62,530 nucleotides of DNA from Legionella_C dresdenensis. Lineage in GTDB: Bacteria; Pseudomonadota; Gammaproteobacteria; Legionellales; Legionellaceae. The notes below the pieces were generated by a model, which saw nothing but the letters and a program-made list of their open reading frames with translations, did no database searches and was not told the origin of the DNA. The stretch lies in assembly GCF_042649825.1 (NCBI RefSeq), contig NZ_JBHSAB010000011.1, positions 1 through 62,530 of the forward strand, in the 5' to 3' direction. The translations under genes were made by a program, and so were the position numbers. Of this stretch, positions 27,901 through 37,863 are shown piece by piece (position 1 is the stretch's first letter; the number at the start of each line of letters is the position of its first letter).

Positions 27901-27988
27901 TACTTGCTTTACTCTGTTTGTTGTTCCAACTATGTATACTTACCTGGCAGCCGATCATCGCCATGACAAAGATGAGGCTCAGGAATAA
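24947..27988 (+). CDS. RND efflux pump permease (AcrB/MexF-like)
   Basis: 1013 aa from the ATG at 24947 (MNFTDIFIKRPVLATVVSLL, the usual RND start); an upstream ATG at 24923 falls in a hairpin. It has twelve membrane helices and two large periplasmic loops. Helix 4 carries the proton-relay aspartates in GLVVDDAIVVVENVHRH, and the C-terminal half has GLISKHGILIVDFANQLQ. It exports drugs or other amphiphiles using the proton gradient, together with the adaptor upstream. Its length fits the MexF/VexD-type hydrophobe-amphiphile exporters. The substrate is not predictable. Confidence 0.94.
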   Translation: MNFTDIFIKRPVLATVVSLLIFLFGLNSISTMQIRQFPRMENTVITVTTAYPGADADLIAGFITTPLEAAVASAEGIDYMTSTSVQGLSTITLTIKLNFDAQVAFTDVMSKVQQTLNQMPPQAQRPVIVKSSDTATPLMYVSLDSNEMTPQQITDYAVRVVQPQFQTVDGVAKADILGGATYSMRIFLDPIKMAGFNVSPADVTNVLARNNFLTAAGSTKGEYVAINMTAKTDLNNAEEFSRLIVRSSNNAIIRLRDIAKIELGSQDYNTTVTFNGKKAVFLALTPTPSANPLTVISAARKLFPSIQHEFPPSLTGTIVYDATDFIRASISEVIHTIVEAAAIVIVVIFLFLGSIRSVIIPVVTIPLSLIGVCTLMLFLGYSINLLTLLAFVLAIGLVVDDAIVVVENVHRHLEEGKTPFQAAIIGAREIAVPVIAMTITLAAVYAPIGFMGGLTGALFKEFAFTLASAVVISGLIALTLSPMMCSKILSKEASSGQFVKFLDRKFNSLKDRYKKMLHSLLDTRAIMLVFAAVVLLMLPYLYSTTAGETAPEEDQGFFFVVATAPQYATVNYIEAYTRSFDEIYRSFPESEYYFNINASTPMSGMVLKPWDKRTRSQFEMKEPLQQKLNTVAGLKAFAVIPPPLPGGGNGTPIQFVIKTTNDFQTLFEVSNQLLTKAQQSGLFIYLDNSLKFNQPEVEFEINRSKAADLGLDMQDIGSSLTSALSGNYVNYFNLQGRSYQVIPQLDRRFRLNPEQLGKIYVRSSKGTMVPLSTVVTPKPKTQPNAVSHFQQLNSATIQGVMMPGTTLGQGLTYLQEAAKTTLPKGFTYDYGGQSRQFIQEGSALIFAFFLAIIVIFLVLSAQYESFRDPLIVLISVPMSICGALIPLNLGLATINIYTQVGLITLIGLISKHGILIVDFANQLQREKKLDKRAAVEEAASIRLRPILMTTAAMVFGVIPLLMANGAGAVSRFDIGLVISTGLLVGTCFTLFVVPTMYTYLAADHRHDKDEAQE

Positions 27989-28015
27989 GATCCGTTATCT
28001 CGCAGTATCTGAAAT

Positions 28016-28035
28016 GTTGGGCTTTACAGCCCAAC
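28016..28035. repeat. REP palindrome
   Basis: GTTGGGCTTTACAGCCCAAC, the exact core of the window-wide REP family, 27 bases after the pump gene stop codon. Confidence 0.85.
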
Positions 28036-28137
28036 GTGTATATTAAAAAAGATGAGGATAGCCTCCTGACTTTTACCGCTTCAACCAGAAGCCAAGACAT
28101 GTTAAAATTGCCGCTTTTATTACAACAGGCAAACCCC

Positions 28138-30903
28138 ATGGATAAGACTTATTCTCCCAAAAACATCGAGCAATCGTGTTATGAGAATTGGGAAAACCAC
28201 CACTTTTTTGAACCGCGTGGTGAGGGCAGTAACTTCTGCATTATGCTTCCCCCGCCAAATGTCACTGGCAGTCTGCATATGGGACACGGCTTCCAGCATA
28301 CGTTAATGGATCTTCTGACCCGCTATCAGCGAATGCAGGGTGCGAGAGCGCTCTGGCAGCCAGGCACTGATCATGCCGGAATCTCAACCCAGTTAGTAGT
28401 AGAACGGCAATTGGAAGCCAAAGGCATGTCGCGTAAAGATATGACTCGGGATGAGTTTCTTGAACATGTCTGGCGTTGGAAAGAAGAATCAGGCAACCAA
28501 ATTACCAGCCAGATGCGCCGTATTGGTTCTTCCGTAGACTGGTCGCGTGAACGCTTCACGATGGATGAGGGTTTGTCGGCAGCAGTACAAAAAGTCTTTG
28601 TTCAACTCTATGACGAAGGATTAATTTATCGCGGCACACGTCTGGTTAACTGGGATCCGAAATTAGGTACGGCAGTCTCTGATCTGGAAGTGCTATCCGA
28701 AGAAGAAGACGGTTTTATGTGGCATATCCGTTATCAGGTTGCCGATTCTGATGAATCGCTTATCGTTGCCACCACCCGTCCTGAAACCCTGCTTGGCGAT
28801 ACAGCGGTTGCTGTCCACCCCGATGATACCCGCTTTCAACACCTTATTGGCAAACAACTGCAATTACCGCTTTGCGATCGCCTGATTCCCATTATCGCCG
28901 ATGAATATGTCGATCCGGAATTTGGCACTGGCTGCGTTAAAATAACACCAGCCCACGATTTTAACGACCATGAGATGGGCAAACGCCATGATCTGCCTGC
29001 GATTAATATCTTGACTAAAAAAGCGACTATCAACAAAAACGCGCCGATTGCCTATCAGGGCATGGATCGTTTCGTTGCACGCGAGCAAATTGTAAACGAT
29101 TTAAAAGAAGCAGGCCTTCTAATTAAAATTGAACCGCATAAATTAAAAGTGCCCCGTGGTGAAAAGTCAGGCGTTGTGATAGAGCCGTTACTGACTGATC
29201 AGTGGTACGTAAAAATTAAACCTTTGGCCGAGCCGGCAATTGATGCGGTTAAAAAAGGCGAAATCCGTTTTATACCGGAAAACTGGAATAAAACCTATTA
29301 CCAGTGGATGGAGAATATTGAAGACTGGTGTATCAGCCGGCAATTATGGTGGGGACACCGTATTCCTGCCTGGTATGACAATCAGGGCAATGTCTATGTC
29401 GGCTATAGCGAAAATGATGTCCGGTTTAAATATCACCTCGAGGATTCTGTAGCGTTACGGCAAGATGAGGACGTTCTCGATACCTGGTTCTCCTCTGCCT
29501 TATGGCCTTTTTCAACCTTGGGCTGGCCTGAGCGTACGCCTGAGTTTGAAACGTTTTATCCAACTTCAGTTTTGATAACCGGGTTTGACATTATTTTCTT
29601 CTGGGTTGCCCGGATGATTATGATGGGGCTTAAATTTACCGGTAAAGTTCCGTTTAAAGATGTGATTATAACTGGGCTGATTCGTGACAGCGAAGGCCAT
29701 AAGATGTCGAAATCGAAAGGAAATGTGCTTGATCCTATCGATATTATCGATGGCATTGATATCAATGATCTGGTAGCCAAACGAACATCGAATCTGGTAC
29801 TTACCTCAGTCAAGGAGCGTATTGCCAAAGCTACACGCAAGGAATTCCCGGACGGCATTGCAGCCTATGGTACTGATGCTTTGCGTTTTACCTTCTGTTC
29901 ACTGGCATCAACTGGCAGAAACGTCCGTTTTGATATGGGGCGTGTTGAAGGATATCGTAATTTCTGTAACAAGCTGTGGAACGCGGCGCGCTATGTATTG
30001 CTGAATACAGATGTTGAGCAGGCAGATCTGGAGGATGGCGCTTTTCAATATAGCCCGGCCGATCAATGGATACTCTCCCGCCTGCAACATACCATTGCCA
30101 GCACTCATCATTATTTAAGCACTTACCGCTTTGATTTGCTTGCCAATACGCTTTATGAATTTGTCTGGTATGAGTACTGCGACTGGTATCTTGAGCTCTC
30201 CAAACCGGTACTTTACGATGAGCATGCCTTAGCGCCTATGAAGCGTGGAACTCGCCGCACTTTAATTCATGTGTTAGATCAGATATTAAAGTTGCTTCAC
30301 CCGATTATGCCGTTTATTACCGAGGAAATATGGCAGCGTACCAACAAGCTTACCAGCCAGAATGGTGAAAGCATCATGCTGACCTCTTTCCCCCATGTCC
30401 GGGAAGAATTCATTGATAATGAGCTTGAAGCGGAAATGAACTGGGTTAAGGAAGTCATCCAGTCACTGCGTACCATCCGCAGCGAAATGTCGATTTCACC
30501 TGGCAAGCTGATTCCGTTACAGGTTAAAAATGCCACCAGCGAAGAACGTGCGCTTTTTGAAAAATACCATGTGACCTTAATAGCGCTGAGTAAATTGATG
30601 CATATTCATTTCCTGGAGAGTAATGAAGCCGTGCCAGTCTCTGCCTCAGCTGTTGTCGGTGAAATGGAGTTATTAATCCCGATGGCGGGATTAATTAACA
30701 AAGACGCGGAGCTTGCGCGTCTTGATAAGGAAATCAGTAAACTGAACAAGGATATCGCTTTGGCTGAAGGTAAATTAAATAATCCCAAATTTGCTGAAAA
30801 CGCACCGGAAGAGATTATAGCCAAAGAAAAAGAAAAGCTGAGTCTGGCACAAATTGCACGGGAAAAGCTGTTGCATAATCGTGCGACAATTGAAACATTA
30901 TAG
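28138..30903 (+). CDS. valS: Valine--tRNA ligase
   Basis: 921 aa from the ATG at 28138 (MDKTYSPKNIEQSCYENWEN). A longer open frame reaches back into the REP palindrome and is rejected. It charges tRNA-Val and edits Thr. The class I signatures are HMGH at residues 47-50 and KMSKS at 522-526. The CP1 editing domain (ATTRPETLLGDTAVAV) is present, and the C-terminal coiled arm (LARLDKEISKLNKDIALAE) is intact. TGTTAAAAT about 35 bases upstream may be its -10. Two REP palindromes follow the stop codon. Confidence 0.98.
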   Translation: MDKTYSPKNIEQSCYENWENHHFFEPRGEGSNFCIMLPPPNVTGSLHMGHGFQHTLMDLLTRYQRMQGARALWQPGTDHAGISTQLVVERQLEAKGMSRKDMTRDEFLEHVWRWKEESGNQITSQMRRIGSSVDWSRERFTMDEGLSAAVQKVFVQLYDEGLIYRGTRLVNWDPKLGTAVSDLEVLSEEEDGFMWHIRYQVADSDESLIVATTRPETLLGDTAVAVHPDDTRFQHLIGKQLQLPLCDRLIPIIADEYVDPEFGTGCVKITPAHDFNDHEMGKRHDLPAINILTKKATINKNAPIAYQGMDRFVAREQIVNDLKEAGLLIKIEPHKLKVPRGEKSGVVIEPLLTDQWYVKIKPLAEPAIDAVKKGEIRFIPENWNKTYYQWMENIEDWCISRQLWWGHRIPAWYDNQGNVYVGYSENDVRFKYHLEDSVALRQDEDVLDTWFSSALWPFSTLGWPERTPEFETFYPTSVLITGFDIIFFWVARMIMMGLKFTGKVPFKDVIITGLIRDSEGHKMSKSKGNVLDPIDIIDGIDINDLVAKRTSNLVLTSVKERIAKATRKEFPDGIAAYGTDALRFTFCSLASTGRNVRFDMGRVEGYRNFCNKLWNAARYVLLNTDVEQADLEDGAFQYSPADQWILSRLQHTIASTHHYLSTYRFDLLANTLYEFVWYEYCDWYLELSKPVLYDEHALAPMKRGTRRTLIHVLDQILKLLHPIMPFITEEIWQRTNKLTSQNGESIMLTSFPHVREEFIDNELEAEMNWVKEVIQSLRTIRSEMSISPGKLIPLQVKNATSEERALFEKYHVTLIALSKLMHIHFLESNEAVPVSASAVVGEMELLIPMAGLINKDAELARLDKEISKLNKDIALAEGKLNNPKFAENAPEEIIAKEKEKLSLAQIAREKLLHNRATIETL

Positions 30904-30905
30904 GT

Positions 30906-30988
30906 GGAGTGCTGGGCTTTCCAACCCAACCTGCACTGTAATTAATCATCCAACTAATGGAGTGTTGGGCTGTAAAGCCCAACACTCC
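30906..30988. repeat. REP pair after valS
   Basis: A worn copy (30906-30930) is followed by a perfect 30-bp palindrome (30959-30988) with half-site GGAGTGTTGGGCT and a 4-base loop. It lies just past the valS stop codon and may act as terminator or RNA-protecting stem. Confidence 0.85.
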
Positions 30989-31075
30989 ATTTCTCAACAC
31001 TTACAACCCTAAATTAATAAAACGTTAAGCTTTCTATGGTAAAAATATCTCCATCTTGCATACTGAAAATCGCTT

Positions 31076-33178
31076 ATGACACCTTTTGAAATTATCACTA
31101 AAATTATTCCCGGCTATAATTATTTATCCGAAGAAAGACGTGAGCAGTTTCGGGAAACAGAGGCTGGTAATATGTTAGTTAATCATATTGCCGTTTCAAT
31201 CAGTGAACAGTATGAAAAATTAAAAAAGGAACAATTAAAAAAAAGTGAAAAATCGGGTTTTATTACTCGAACGCTTACTTCGTGGCTGAATGACGATACC
31301 ACACTCTTGCTCCAACAACTTATAAACAGGCAAAAAAGCAGCTACCTTGAGGATTATCAAACGAATCCTGACTATTTGGCGCTAAAAAAAGACATTATTA
31401 TCAGCATCCTGACGAAAGAAATCGATGATTTAAGCGCTCTGGATCCTGAGGAAATAGCTCAGCTGGCGCAAGCGCCATTTAGCAAGGCGCTTTCCGAAAG
31501 CGATGTATTTACAAACATTGAAGAAGTAATAAATGAAAACAGCTGGTTTGGTTTCAGTCTCGTCAATTATTTAAGCGATAAAACTGCAGCATTAAACCAA
31601 TGGATGGAGGCATTTAAAACAGCAACTGAATTTAATCATTTTCATCAAAAGATCAACTACAAAAAAGAAGAACAACTTACTGCCAACCTTTATAATCATT
31701 TAGATAAGCTGGCATCTGAGTTACCGCTGTTAAATTATCGCTTTGAAAAATCGCCTGATATAACTTTTATTGATAATGATATAACCTTTATTGATAATCT
31801 GTATTATCACTTTCAAAAATCATCACCACAGGAATGGGCAAATAGCATCGACTATGAAGTACGCTCTTTGACGAAGATTTTTCTCTCTGTTTTTAGTGAA
31901 GTCCATCGTTCAACCATGAATATGGTAAACCTCGATCATTTTAATGAAGAACAGGCTAAGCGGCTTGCTAAAAAAATTCTTGACGCTATACAAAACAATC
32001 AGACTTTGAAGCTGGCTGAGTGGCTTGAGGACTATGAAGCTGAATTACACGCTATTGTCGATGCCCGGCTTAAGCTAATTAATAACCAAACCTGGCACTG
32101 TTCCGAGCTTGGCGAAGCGAAAGGTTTGATGAATTCGGTTTCTTATTTGTTCTGGAATAATAAACTGGTCAATGAAACCACCAGTTTTGTTGATAAACTT
32201 GCGGATGCTCACGCCTTTATTCAGGCAACCAGTTTTTCTACGCAGAATGAAAACTCGTTCCTGGCTATACTTGACCTATATAACTATTATCGCTTTGCCG
32301 CTAATATTTCTGAAACCAAATCAATTTTCGCAGGTCTGCTTAGCCCATTTATGCCGATATATGATGAATATCGTGATATCGCGTTAAAAGAACGAAATCC
32401 TTACCGCAAAGCGTTCAGAAGTCTTGTCCCTGTTCTGATCACCGTTGGCGTAATTATAGCCATATCAGTCGCCTTGACTCCTTTAGCGTTACCAGAACTG
32501 GCCTTTGTTGCGGTATTTATTCCGGCACTCATTATTGGACTTATGGTTACAAGCTTTTACATTTCCAGAAAGGATGCTATCGCTCAGTCAATCCGCCAAT
32601 GGTATTACGGAGGAAAATTTGAAATTCCTGAATTTCAGATTAATATGCGAATGGAAAGAGCCCTTGGTGAAGCGAATGCCATACGTGTACGTAACCTGTA
32701 TATTGAAGCAATACAAAAATGCGATGACATAGAAGCTCAATTCGCCAGCTCACATAAGACAGGACAGCTGAAAGCCGAAAAGTTAAAGCAGCGTCAGGAT
32801 AATACCAAATTAAGACACCAGTTAAATCTCGAATGGTATGACATTCATAGCAACATAAACATGGGGTATGATGAAGTTTCGCAAGTTATTCAGCGCCGGC
32901 TGAAAGAAAATGGGGATAATGCTTATAAAAAGCTGGTAGCGCTTGAGCAGCAGGAACATAAGGCCATTCATCGCTGTATAACGCGAATAGTTAACGAGAT
33001 TAAAACAATTATCACTGTTCCCAAACCACAGAACCCCAATAATGCCCGGGAAATTACCTTAAAAATTGCTCATAACCGCGACAATTTTTTCAAGCCGCAA
33101 TGCCTTCCGGAAAAACAAAGGGCTGAAGAATTGGCAAGGCTTAATGAAGATATTAAAATGATAAGTGCACAATGTTAA
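31076..33178 (+). CDS. Large hypothetical protein with central membrane hairpin
   Basis: 700 aa, rich in Lys, Glu and Asn and strongly helical. About 445 residues of soluble sequence are followed by two hydrophobic helices (about 449-470 and 474-498, LVPVLITVGVIIAISVALTP onward) and then a charged helical tail of about 200 residues. No known domain is recognised. A 21-bp tandem duplication makes DITFIDNDITFIDN in the first half. A long unique protein with a membrane hairpin beside an accessory region fits an injected effector of a Dot/Icm-bearing organism, but this is inference. The ribosome binding site is weak. Confidence 0.7.
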   Translation: MTPFEIITKIIPGYNYLSEERREQFRETEAGNMLVNHIAVSISEQYEKLKKEQLKKSEKSGFITRTLTSWLNDDTTLLLQQLINRQKSSYLEDYQTNPDYLALKKDIIISILTKEIDDLSALDPEEIAQLAQAPFSKALSESDVFTNIEEVINENSWFGFSLVNYLSDKTAALNQWMEAFKTATEFNHFHQKINYKKEEQLTANLYNHLDKLASELPLLNYRFEKSPDITFIDNDITFIDNLYYHFQKSSPQEWANSIDYEVRSLTKIFLSVFSEVHRSTMNMVNLDHFNEEQAKRLAKKILDAIQNNQTLKLAEWLEDYEAELHAIVDARLKLINNQTWHCSELGEAKGLMNSVSYLFWNNKLVNETTSFVDKLADAHAFIQATSFSTQNENSFLAILDLYNYYRFAANISETKSIFAGLLSPFMPIYDEYRDIALKERNPYRKAFRSLVPVLITVGVIIAISVALTPLALPELAFVAVFIPALIIGLMVTSFYISRKDAIAQSIRQWYYGGKFEIPEFQINMRMERALGEANAIRVRNLYIEAIQKCDDIEAQFASSHKTGQLKAEKLKQRQDNTKLRHQLNLEWYDIHSNINMGYDEVSQVIQRRLKENGDNAYKKLVALEQQEHKAIHRCITRIVNEIKTIITVPKPQNPNNAREITLKIAHNRDNFFKPQCLPEKQRAEELARLNEDIKMISAQC

Positions 33179-33390
33179 TTTTCATCAAGTCTTTCATGTC
33201 TCAGTGGCGCTTGCTGTTTTATTACTGTTCTTGACTGCAATCAGGTAACGCGTTATACGTTCCCTTAAAGTTAGCAAGACGATCTTTAGTCCCAGGCCAA
33301 TCAAGACCCTTTATACAGGATTATTTTTTGCAAAAGGCGATAATTAGTTGATAATTATTTATCAATTCGGCGTAACGCCTCTTACCAGTA

Positions 33391-36163
33391 TTATTGTGAC
33401 ACTATGCCAAACAATGGTGTCGGCTCGCCACCTATAGAAGTAAAATTACCACCTATGTAAACAGTTCCTGTCGTTAAAGCCAAGTAATAGGCCGTATTAT
33501 TAAGATTAGGATTCCAGGCCGTTAGCGAACCACTAACCGTATTAAATGCCGCTAGCCGATTCCGGCCTGTGGCGTTTATAGTAGTAAAGTCGCCACCTAC
33601 ATAAAGTGTATTTCCGGTTAAAGCTAAAGCATAAATATTAGTGCCATTAGGGTTGGGGTTCCAGGCGGTAGCTAAGCCAGTTGTCGCATCTAAAGCGGCC
33701 AAGCGATTGCGTGGTGATGCCCCACCAATGCTTGTAAAACTTCCGCCTGCATAGACAACGCCATTCGTGAGCAGTATATAATTAACGTTAGCGCCAGAAG
33801 GGCCTGCGTTTGGATTCCAACCAGAAAGTAATCCGCTTGTTTTATCTACTGCTGCAAGTTTACTGCGAGCTGCGCCATTGACTGTGGTAAAACTACCACC
33901 AAAATATACTACATTACCACTTATTTTAAGGGTTAATACAGCACCATTAACATTAGGGTTCCATCCGGTTGGTACGCCGGTCGTGGAATTAATAGCAGTG
34001 ATGCGGGGAAGAGCAAGCCCATCAATCGTATTAAAGTTTCCACCAACATAGACCAGGCCATTATCTAAAGTCACAGTATATACACTACCACTGGCAGAGG
34101 GCGCCCAGCCAGGCACTGCACTACCTGTAGTAGTATCAATCGCCGCGAGCCGATTACGTGCCGAACCACCAATGTTGGTGAAACTGCCACCGACATAAAC
34201 AACATTACTTGATAGCGCAATACCATATACCGTATTATTAGCATTAGGGTTCCAGCTAGTAACTGCTCCTGTAGATGCATTAAGAGAAGCTATTCGATTG
34301 CGTGTTTGGCCACCTATACTGCCAAACGCACCCCCAGTTAAAATTGTATTATTATCAATAGATAGTGAATTAACAGTATTAATTGCATTTGGGTTCCAGC
34401 TAGTTGCCAAGCCTGTTCCTGCATTGAGGGCAGCTATTCGGTTGCGAGGCTGACCACCGATGTCGATAAAAGAACCACCAACATAAATAGTTCCACCTGC
34501 AACAGCTATTGTGTTAACTGCACCACTCGTAGCATTCGGATTCCAGGCAGTAGGTGCTCCGCTTGTTGCGTCAATTGCTGCAATACGGTTGCGCGCTTGA
34601 GCATTAACTAACGTAAAAGTTCCCCCAGCATATACTGTATTGCCATCAACTGCTAAAGCGTTTACTGCATTATTACCAATATTGGAGCTCCAGCCAGTCG
34701 CCGCCCCTGTAGTATTATTTAAAGCTGCTATACGATTTCGGGGTTGTCCACCAATATTAGTAAAGGTTCCACCTGCGTAAATAGTGCTTCCAGCAACTAC
34801 AATAGTATTGACAGCACCACTGGTAGCATTAGGATTCCAGGCAGTAGGCGCGCCGCTTACCGCATCAATAGCCGCAATGCGATTGCGCACTTGTCCATTA
34901 ACTTGAGTAAACGTACCGCCAGCATAGATTACTCCACTAGATACTGCCAGGGTATTAACGACACCCCCAGTAGCATTCGGATTCCAGCTAGTTGCTACGC
35001 CTGTGGCTGCATCAAGCGCAGCAATATTATTGCGAGCTTGGCCACTAATGTTAGTAAAACTACCGCCAACATAAAGAGTACTACCACTTAAAACCAAAGT
35101 TGAGACAGTATTATTAGGATTTGGATTAAAATTAAGGTCTAAAGAGCCATCAGCTAAAATATGAGCAATGCGATTACGTGCCACACTACCAGCCCTGGTA
35201 AAAGTTCCGCCTGCATACCATCCTCCAGCCCCGTCTGGAATTACAACCGAAGTGGTTCCATTAAATCTTGGCGTACCTACGATCGCTTCCCCGGTTGTGT
35301 CATTTAAGGTAACGGCTGATCCATTGTTAGGGCCAATATATGTAAAATTGCCGCCTAAATAAATCAGATTATTATCTAAATCTGGCACAATTATCTGTAC
35401 ATCACTAGGATCAGCTATCCAAGAGTTGGTTACTGCCAGATTTGCATTTATTGTATTAGTATTACTGCCAGAAATAGGCACAGCTGTATACTCATGTGCG
35501 GTACTGCCAGCGGTAAACAATAACTGGCAACTGGCCCCTGGCGGTAAGCTTAAGCACTGAGAAGAATCCTGGATAACATCAGACCAATCGGCAGGTAATG
35601 TTGCTGTTACATTTAAAGCAGTCGCTACTAAACGATGTATTAGTAATAGTTAAAGACCTTGCAGGTGCACTAACTGAGGGATAGCCAATATACATACTTA
35701 AAGGTGAACCAGAGACTGTAATAGAAGCTAATACAACCGGCGGCTCAGTTGCAACTGTAATTAGTAAGCTATTATCAGGGCTTGGCTGATAACACTGGTT
35801 GGCATTTGGGGTAGTGGTATCACCTGCTTCGCAGAGAACGGGGCCTCCTGCCCAGCCTGTAGCAGGTAATTCACTACCAACGATATTTAAAACCAATTCG
35901 CAGGTCCCTCCCCCTTGGGCTACGCATGGGTAGAGCTGGTAAATGCCAGTTATCGGCTGCATTAGCAGACGGTGAGGCTTTTTAGAATGGTTAATCAGTG
36001 TGTATTGGACAGTAACTGTTGCATTATGGTTGACTGTAACTTGAGGTGGGAAAACCGGATTGGTTACGAATTCCCACACAGGAATTCCAGCTTGGGCTAT
36101 AGCCATAAATCCCATGAAATTGATAATAAAAATAACACAACGAAATATAGCAAACAACCTCAT
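33391..36163 (-). pseudogene. Frameshifted secreted protein with propeller-like repeats
   Basis: Two frames form one gene. The first part (36163 to about 35627) has a signal peptide (MRLFAIFRCVIFIINFMGFM onward) and a Cys-containing periplasmic domain. Its reading frame ends early. One base too many near 35626-35634 (TCGTTTAGTAGCG on the coding strand) separates it from the second part. Reading on in the other frame gives TALNVTATLPADWSDVIQDS, then PPGASCQLLFTAGS, which joins smoothly to the rest. The remainder holds about 13 repeats of 47-50 residues, each with WNPN, YAGGTF and RNRIAALD-like words, as in beta-propeller or delta-60-like proteins. It is either a recent pseudogene, phase-variable, or a sequencing error. 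AAGGAT precedes the ATG. Confidence 0.8.
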
Positions 36164-36256
36164 AGAAAATATCCTTATACAATGGCGAAAAAGAAAATTA
36201 TAAAATTGACAATAATCGGTAATCCCCCATTTTTAACTGACATCAAAAATAGAGAA

Positions 36257-36517
36257 TTAAGCAGCTATTAAAGCCAGTTTCTGCTGTGGTGTAATACCAC
36301 CGATAGCCATATCGGGTCTTTCATCATTATAAGACCAAAGCCATCGAGTGGCAAACTCCTGCACTTCAGCAGTCGTACTAAATAAATACTGATTAAGCCA
36401 GTCGTACCTTACTGTTCGGTTATATCGCTCAACATAAGCATTTTGTTGTGGATTGCCCGTCTGGGTAAACAATAGTGTTATTTGGTGCTTTTGAGCCCAA
36501 TCGGCAAGCAAATGACT
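36257..36517 (-). pseudogene. IS3-family transposase remnant (C-terminal end)
   Basis: About 84 codons match the end of the DDE integrase domain of IS3-type OrfB. Visible are TLLFTQTGNPQQNAYVERYN, with the catalytic Glu in NAYVERYNRT, then WLWSYNDERPDMAIGGITPQ. The first two catalytic Asp residues, OrfA and both terminal inverted repeats are missing, so it is dead. It marks a past insertion in the accessory region, between the propeller gene and the PRTase-like gene. Confidence 0.85.
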
Positions 36518-36567
36518 GATCTATCTTAATGTTGGCCATAATAATTACAAAACTATCCTATTTTACA

Positions 36568-37863
36568 TTAAATACTCCACTGAGAAAGGCTATTTATTCG
36601 CTCTTTATAAAATGTCTGAGTATCTTTACTGCGACTATAAGTTTTTATTGATAAAGCCTGATTTCTAATTTCATGAACTTTCTGCCAAATTTGAGCTTTA
36701 TCGTTTTCGCCCGTGGCAATAGCATTTTGAACATACTCAATGATATCAGCAATACGATGAGGCACTTTAATTTGTTTGTTATTAATAGTCACATTCTTTC
36801 CACCTAAACCGGTAAAAAAGCCACAAAAATAACCCAACTTCCAATCTTCCTTAGCAATAGTATCTAGTAAAATTTTAAACGCATCGGTTAAATCTTTTAT
36901 TTCGGGGTAACGTTCTGGTATGAACTCATCGTTACGTTTTCCAAAAAAGTCTGGCCGATGCGGTAGCGAAGCTAGCTTGCTTTTTGCAGAGCAAGTATGA
37001 AATTTATAGGGAGAGATAATATAAGGCGGTACTAACGGAAGCGCATTGTCAGGCATACTAACAGCCCCTCTTTCTTCTATTTTGCTACCGGTGATAAGAT
37101 TTTGGAAGGTGGAAACTTCATCTGGAAATCTATGCTGAAAATAGCTTAGGCTAATATCATTCGCTCGGAAATATTGATGTTCTGTAAGGTAATTTTTTTC
37201 TTCGTCCGTGAACAGCTGCATCATTAAGGGAATATTTTCATGAGGCAATAAAGTGATACTGTTATCTAAAAAATAATTAAGTCTGGATTTTATAGATTCA
37301 ATACTGGCAATTGCTATTGACGATAGATAAGGTATGCCTAGATATAGATTCAGTTGATATTGGTTTTCATCTTTTACTAATGACAGTAAATCAAAAAAAT
37401 TGTTTTTCAGTTGGGTGCCAGTATAAGAAGCATCATCCAAATATAAAATATGAGCCTTAGGGTTAGCTTTTAAATAGGTAAGTAAAGCAGGCGTACCGGC
37501 CAAAATTGCCTCAGGCCAACGTAACTGACAATGTTCAAGCGCTAAACTTGTAACCCATAAATTACTACATCCTTCTTGTATTTTTTGGTACCCTCCCCCA
37601 ATCCATAAAACATAGGGTTCATTACAGGTTGAATTAAACGCAGCAACTACTTTTTTTAATTGTTCGAGAAAGGTAGCAAAGGAAATATAGTTAATATTAT
37701 CAATTATTTTTTTAGCAATAGATTGCCTTATAGGCGCATTATTATGTTTTTCTAACCACCTTTGCTGATTTCCACTAATGGGAGCTACATCAAATAACGG
37801 TTTTGCTGTTGGAAATTCAATGCCTGCTTTTTTAGCCATTTTAATTTGTTGCTCTGTAAACAT
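36568..37863 (-). CDS. Phosphoribosyltransferase-like protein of unknown role
   Basis: 431 aa. Residues 139-152 read ILYLDDASYTGTQL, a close match to the PRPP-binding loop of type I phosphoribosyltransferases (four hydrophobic residues, two acids, then TG.T). The sequence before it (VLWIGGGYQK) and spacing are compatible with a Rossmann-like core. The rest is not recognised. A C-terminal helical part (LGYFCGFFTGLGGK, VPHRIADIIEYVQNAI) resembles parts of large Legionella proteins as I recall them, but I cannot confirm this. It is AT-rich and next to an IS remnant, so probably acquired. It could be an enzyme acting on nucleotides or a host-directed effector. Confidence 0.65.
   Translation of the reverse strand: MFTEQQIKMAKKAGIEFPTAKPLFDVAPISGNQQRWLEKHNNAPIRQSIAKKIIDNINYISFATFLEQLKKVVAAFNSTCNEPYVLWIGGGYQKIQEGCSNLWVTSLALEHCQLRWPEAILAGTPALLTYLKANPKAHILYLDDASYTGTQLKNNFFDLLSLVKDENQYQLNLYLGIPYLSSIAIASIESIKSRLNYFLDNSITLLPHENIPLMMQLFTDEEKNYLTEHQYFRANDISLSYFQHRFPDEVSTFQNLITGSKIEERGAVSMPDNALPLVPPYIISPYKFHTCSAKSKLASLPHRPDFFGKRNDEFIPERYPEIKDLTDAFKILLDTIAKEDWKLGYFCGFFTGLGGKNVTINNKQIKVPHRIADIIEYVQNAIATGENDKAQIWQKVHEIRNQALSIKTYSRSKDTQTFYKERINSLSQWSI

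Noticed and set aside
28036..28137. Longer valS start with 34 extra codons
   Set aside because: The extension begins at the edge of a REP palindrome and is not like any ValRS N-terminus; the ATG at 28138 starts the conserved region.
33420..35230. Evenly spaced DNA repeats of about 145 bp that look like an array
   Set aside because: They encode in-frame protein repeats (WNPN and YAGGTF words) and vary at third positions; not a CRISPR array, and no cas genes are near.
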